A DNA stretch of 64,000 bases from CAZMGB01 sp964565775 (lineage in GTDB: Bacteria > Chloroflexota > Dehalococcoidia > DSTF01 > JALHUB01): assembly GCA_964565775.1 (NCBI GenBank), contig CAZMGB010000019.1, positions 1 to 64,000 on the forward strand, in the 5' to 3' direction. How positions within the stretch are numbered: position 1 is the first letter of the stretch; each line of letters begins with the position of its first letter. A program made the position numbers and the translations under genes. Positions 63,917 to 64,000 of this stretch are shown one piece after another. The notes below the pieces were generated by a model that saw nothing but the letters and a program-made list of their open reading frames with translations, did no database searches and was not told where the DNA came from.

Positions 63917-64000
63917 TCAGATGGGAGGCTCGATGGTCAGCGGTTCGTCGAACCGAGACAGATCGAGCTTGCGGACGATGTTATCGGGCTCGCCGGGGGC
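63917..64000 (-). CDS. Partial gene, C-terminus of a probable LprG/LppX-like lipoprotein
   Basis: Only the last 27 codons are inside the window: NIVRKLDLSRFDEPLTIEPPI precedes the stop. The ending resembles the final beta-strand of LolA-fold LppX/LprG lipoproteins (sequence of the type FSxxxxPVxIxxP), and genes of that family often precede a DHA2 MFS gene as here. The assignment is tentative because most of the protein is out of view. Confidence 0.5.
   Translation of the reverse strand, partial: APGEPDNIVRKLDLSRFDEPLTIEPPI

Overview
The window is a high-GC bacterial chromosome segment: almost every gene uses G/C at third positions, intergenic distances are short and operons are tight. The gene families suggest an aerobic or microaerophilic, acyl-CoA-metabolising member of the Chloroflexota (Dehalococcoidia-like). 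They include CaiB-type CoA-transferases, an ECF sigma/anti-sigma pair, DsbA plus VKOR disulfide formation, nickel superoxide dismutase, a bd-like cytochrome fused to cytochrome c, an LprG/P55-like pair, and GroEL under a CIRCE operator. This placement is an inference; no rRNA or ribosomal protein is present to prove it. One assembly gap (100 N) lies at 12821-12920.

Layout. 1-589 is AT-rich DNA unlike the rest, ending at the 3' end of a tRNA-Asp gene. 0.7-8.5 kb holds an ABC ATPase, a TetR regulator with a tandem palindromic operator in its own promoter, an unknown TIM-barrel-like protein, an SDR dehydrogenase, a CoA-transferase, a degenerate GGDEF protein and an unknown protein. 8.8-13.9 kb is an acyl-CoA block: crotonyl-CoA reductase/carboxylase-like enzyme, CoA-transferase and an ATP-grasp CoA ligase (sucC/sucD-like), with a 151-bp tandem array built from the sucD start. 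14.2-19.5 kb has a ferredoxin, an MMPL exporter, a ferredoxin remnant and a bd-like/cytochrome c pair. 19.6-24 kb carries a PIG-L deacetylase, three overlapping hotdog-fold genes, a peroxiredoxin and a GltD-like flavoprotein. 24.1-27.4 kb is a metal (probably zinc) ABC importer with its Fur-family regulator.

27.5-33.5 kb is envelope and stress biology: ECF sigma factor, anti-sigma factor, HtrA protease, hydrolase, DsbA-like protein with VKOR, and an HD protein. 33.7-43 kb holds an orphan peptide-binding protein, two DinB proteins, a DUF255 thioredoxin-domain protein, nitronate monooxygenase, a homocysteine methyltransferase/MTHFR fusion and a PAS-LuxR regulator. 43.2-45.6 kb is an Fe-S module (A-type carrier, SufR-like regulator, divergent cysteine desulfurase). 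45.9-51.3 kb holds a VapBC-like pair with a Cys-rich insertion in the toxin, an orphan nuoB, NiSOD with its signal-peptidase-like processing enzyme, a CapA-like lipoprotein and an unknown protein. 51.3-52.3 kb has a decayed phage terminase and two small coupled genes. 52.3-64 kb includes LysE, groEL, ROK kinase, an M3-like peptidase, a thiolase, LemA plus an M48 protease and an MFS exporter behind a partial lipoprotein gene.

Several families of intergenic palindromes recur, mostly at gene ends where they can act as terminators. Two intergenic regions (about 31.4-31.6 kb and 36.15-36.27 kb) show nested complementarity and may encode structured RNAs.
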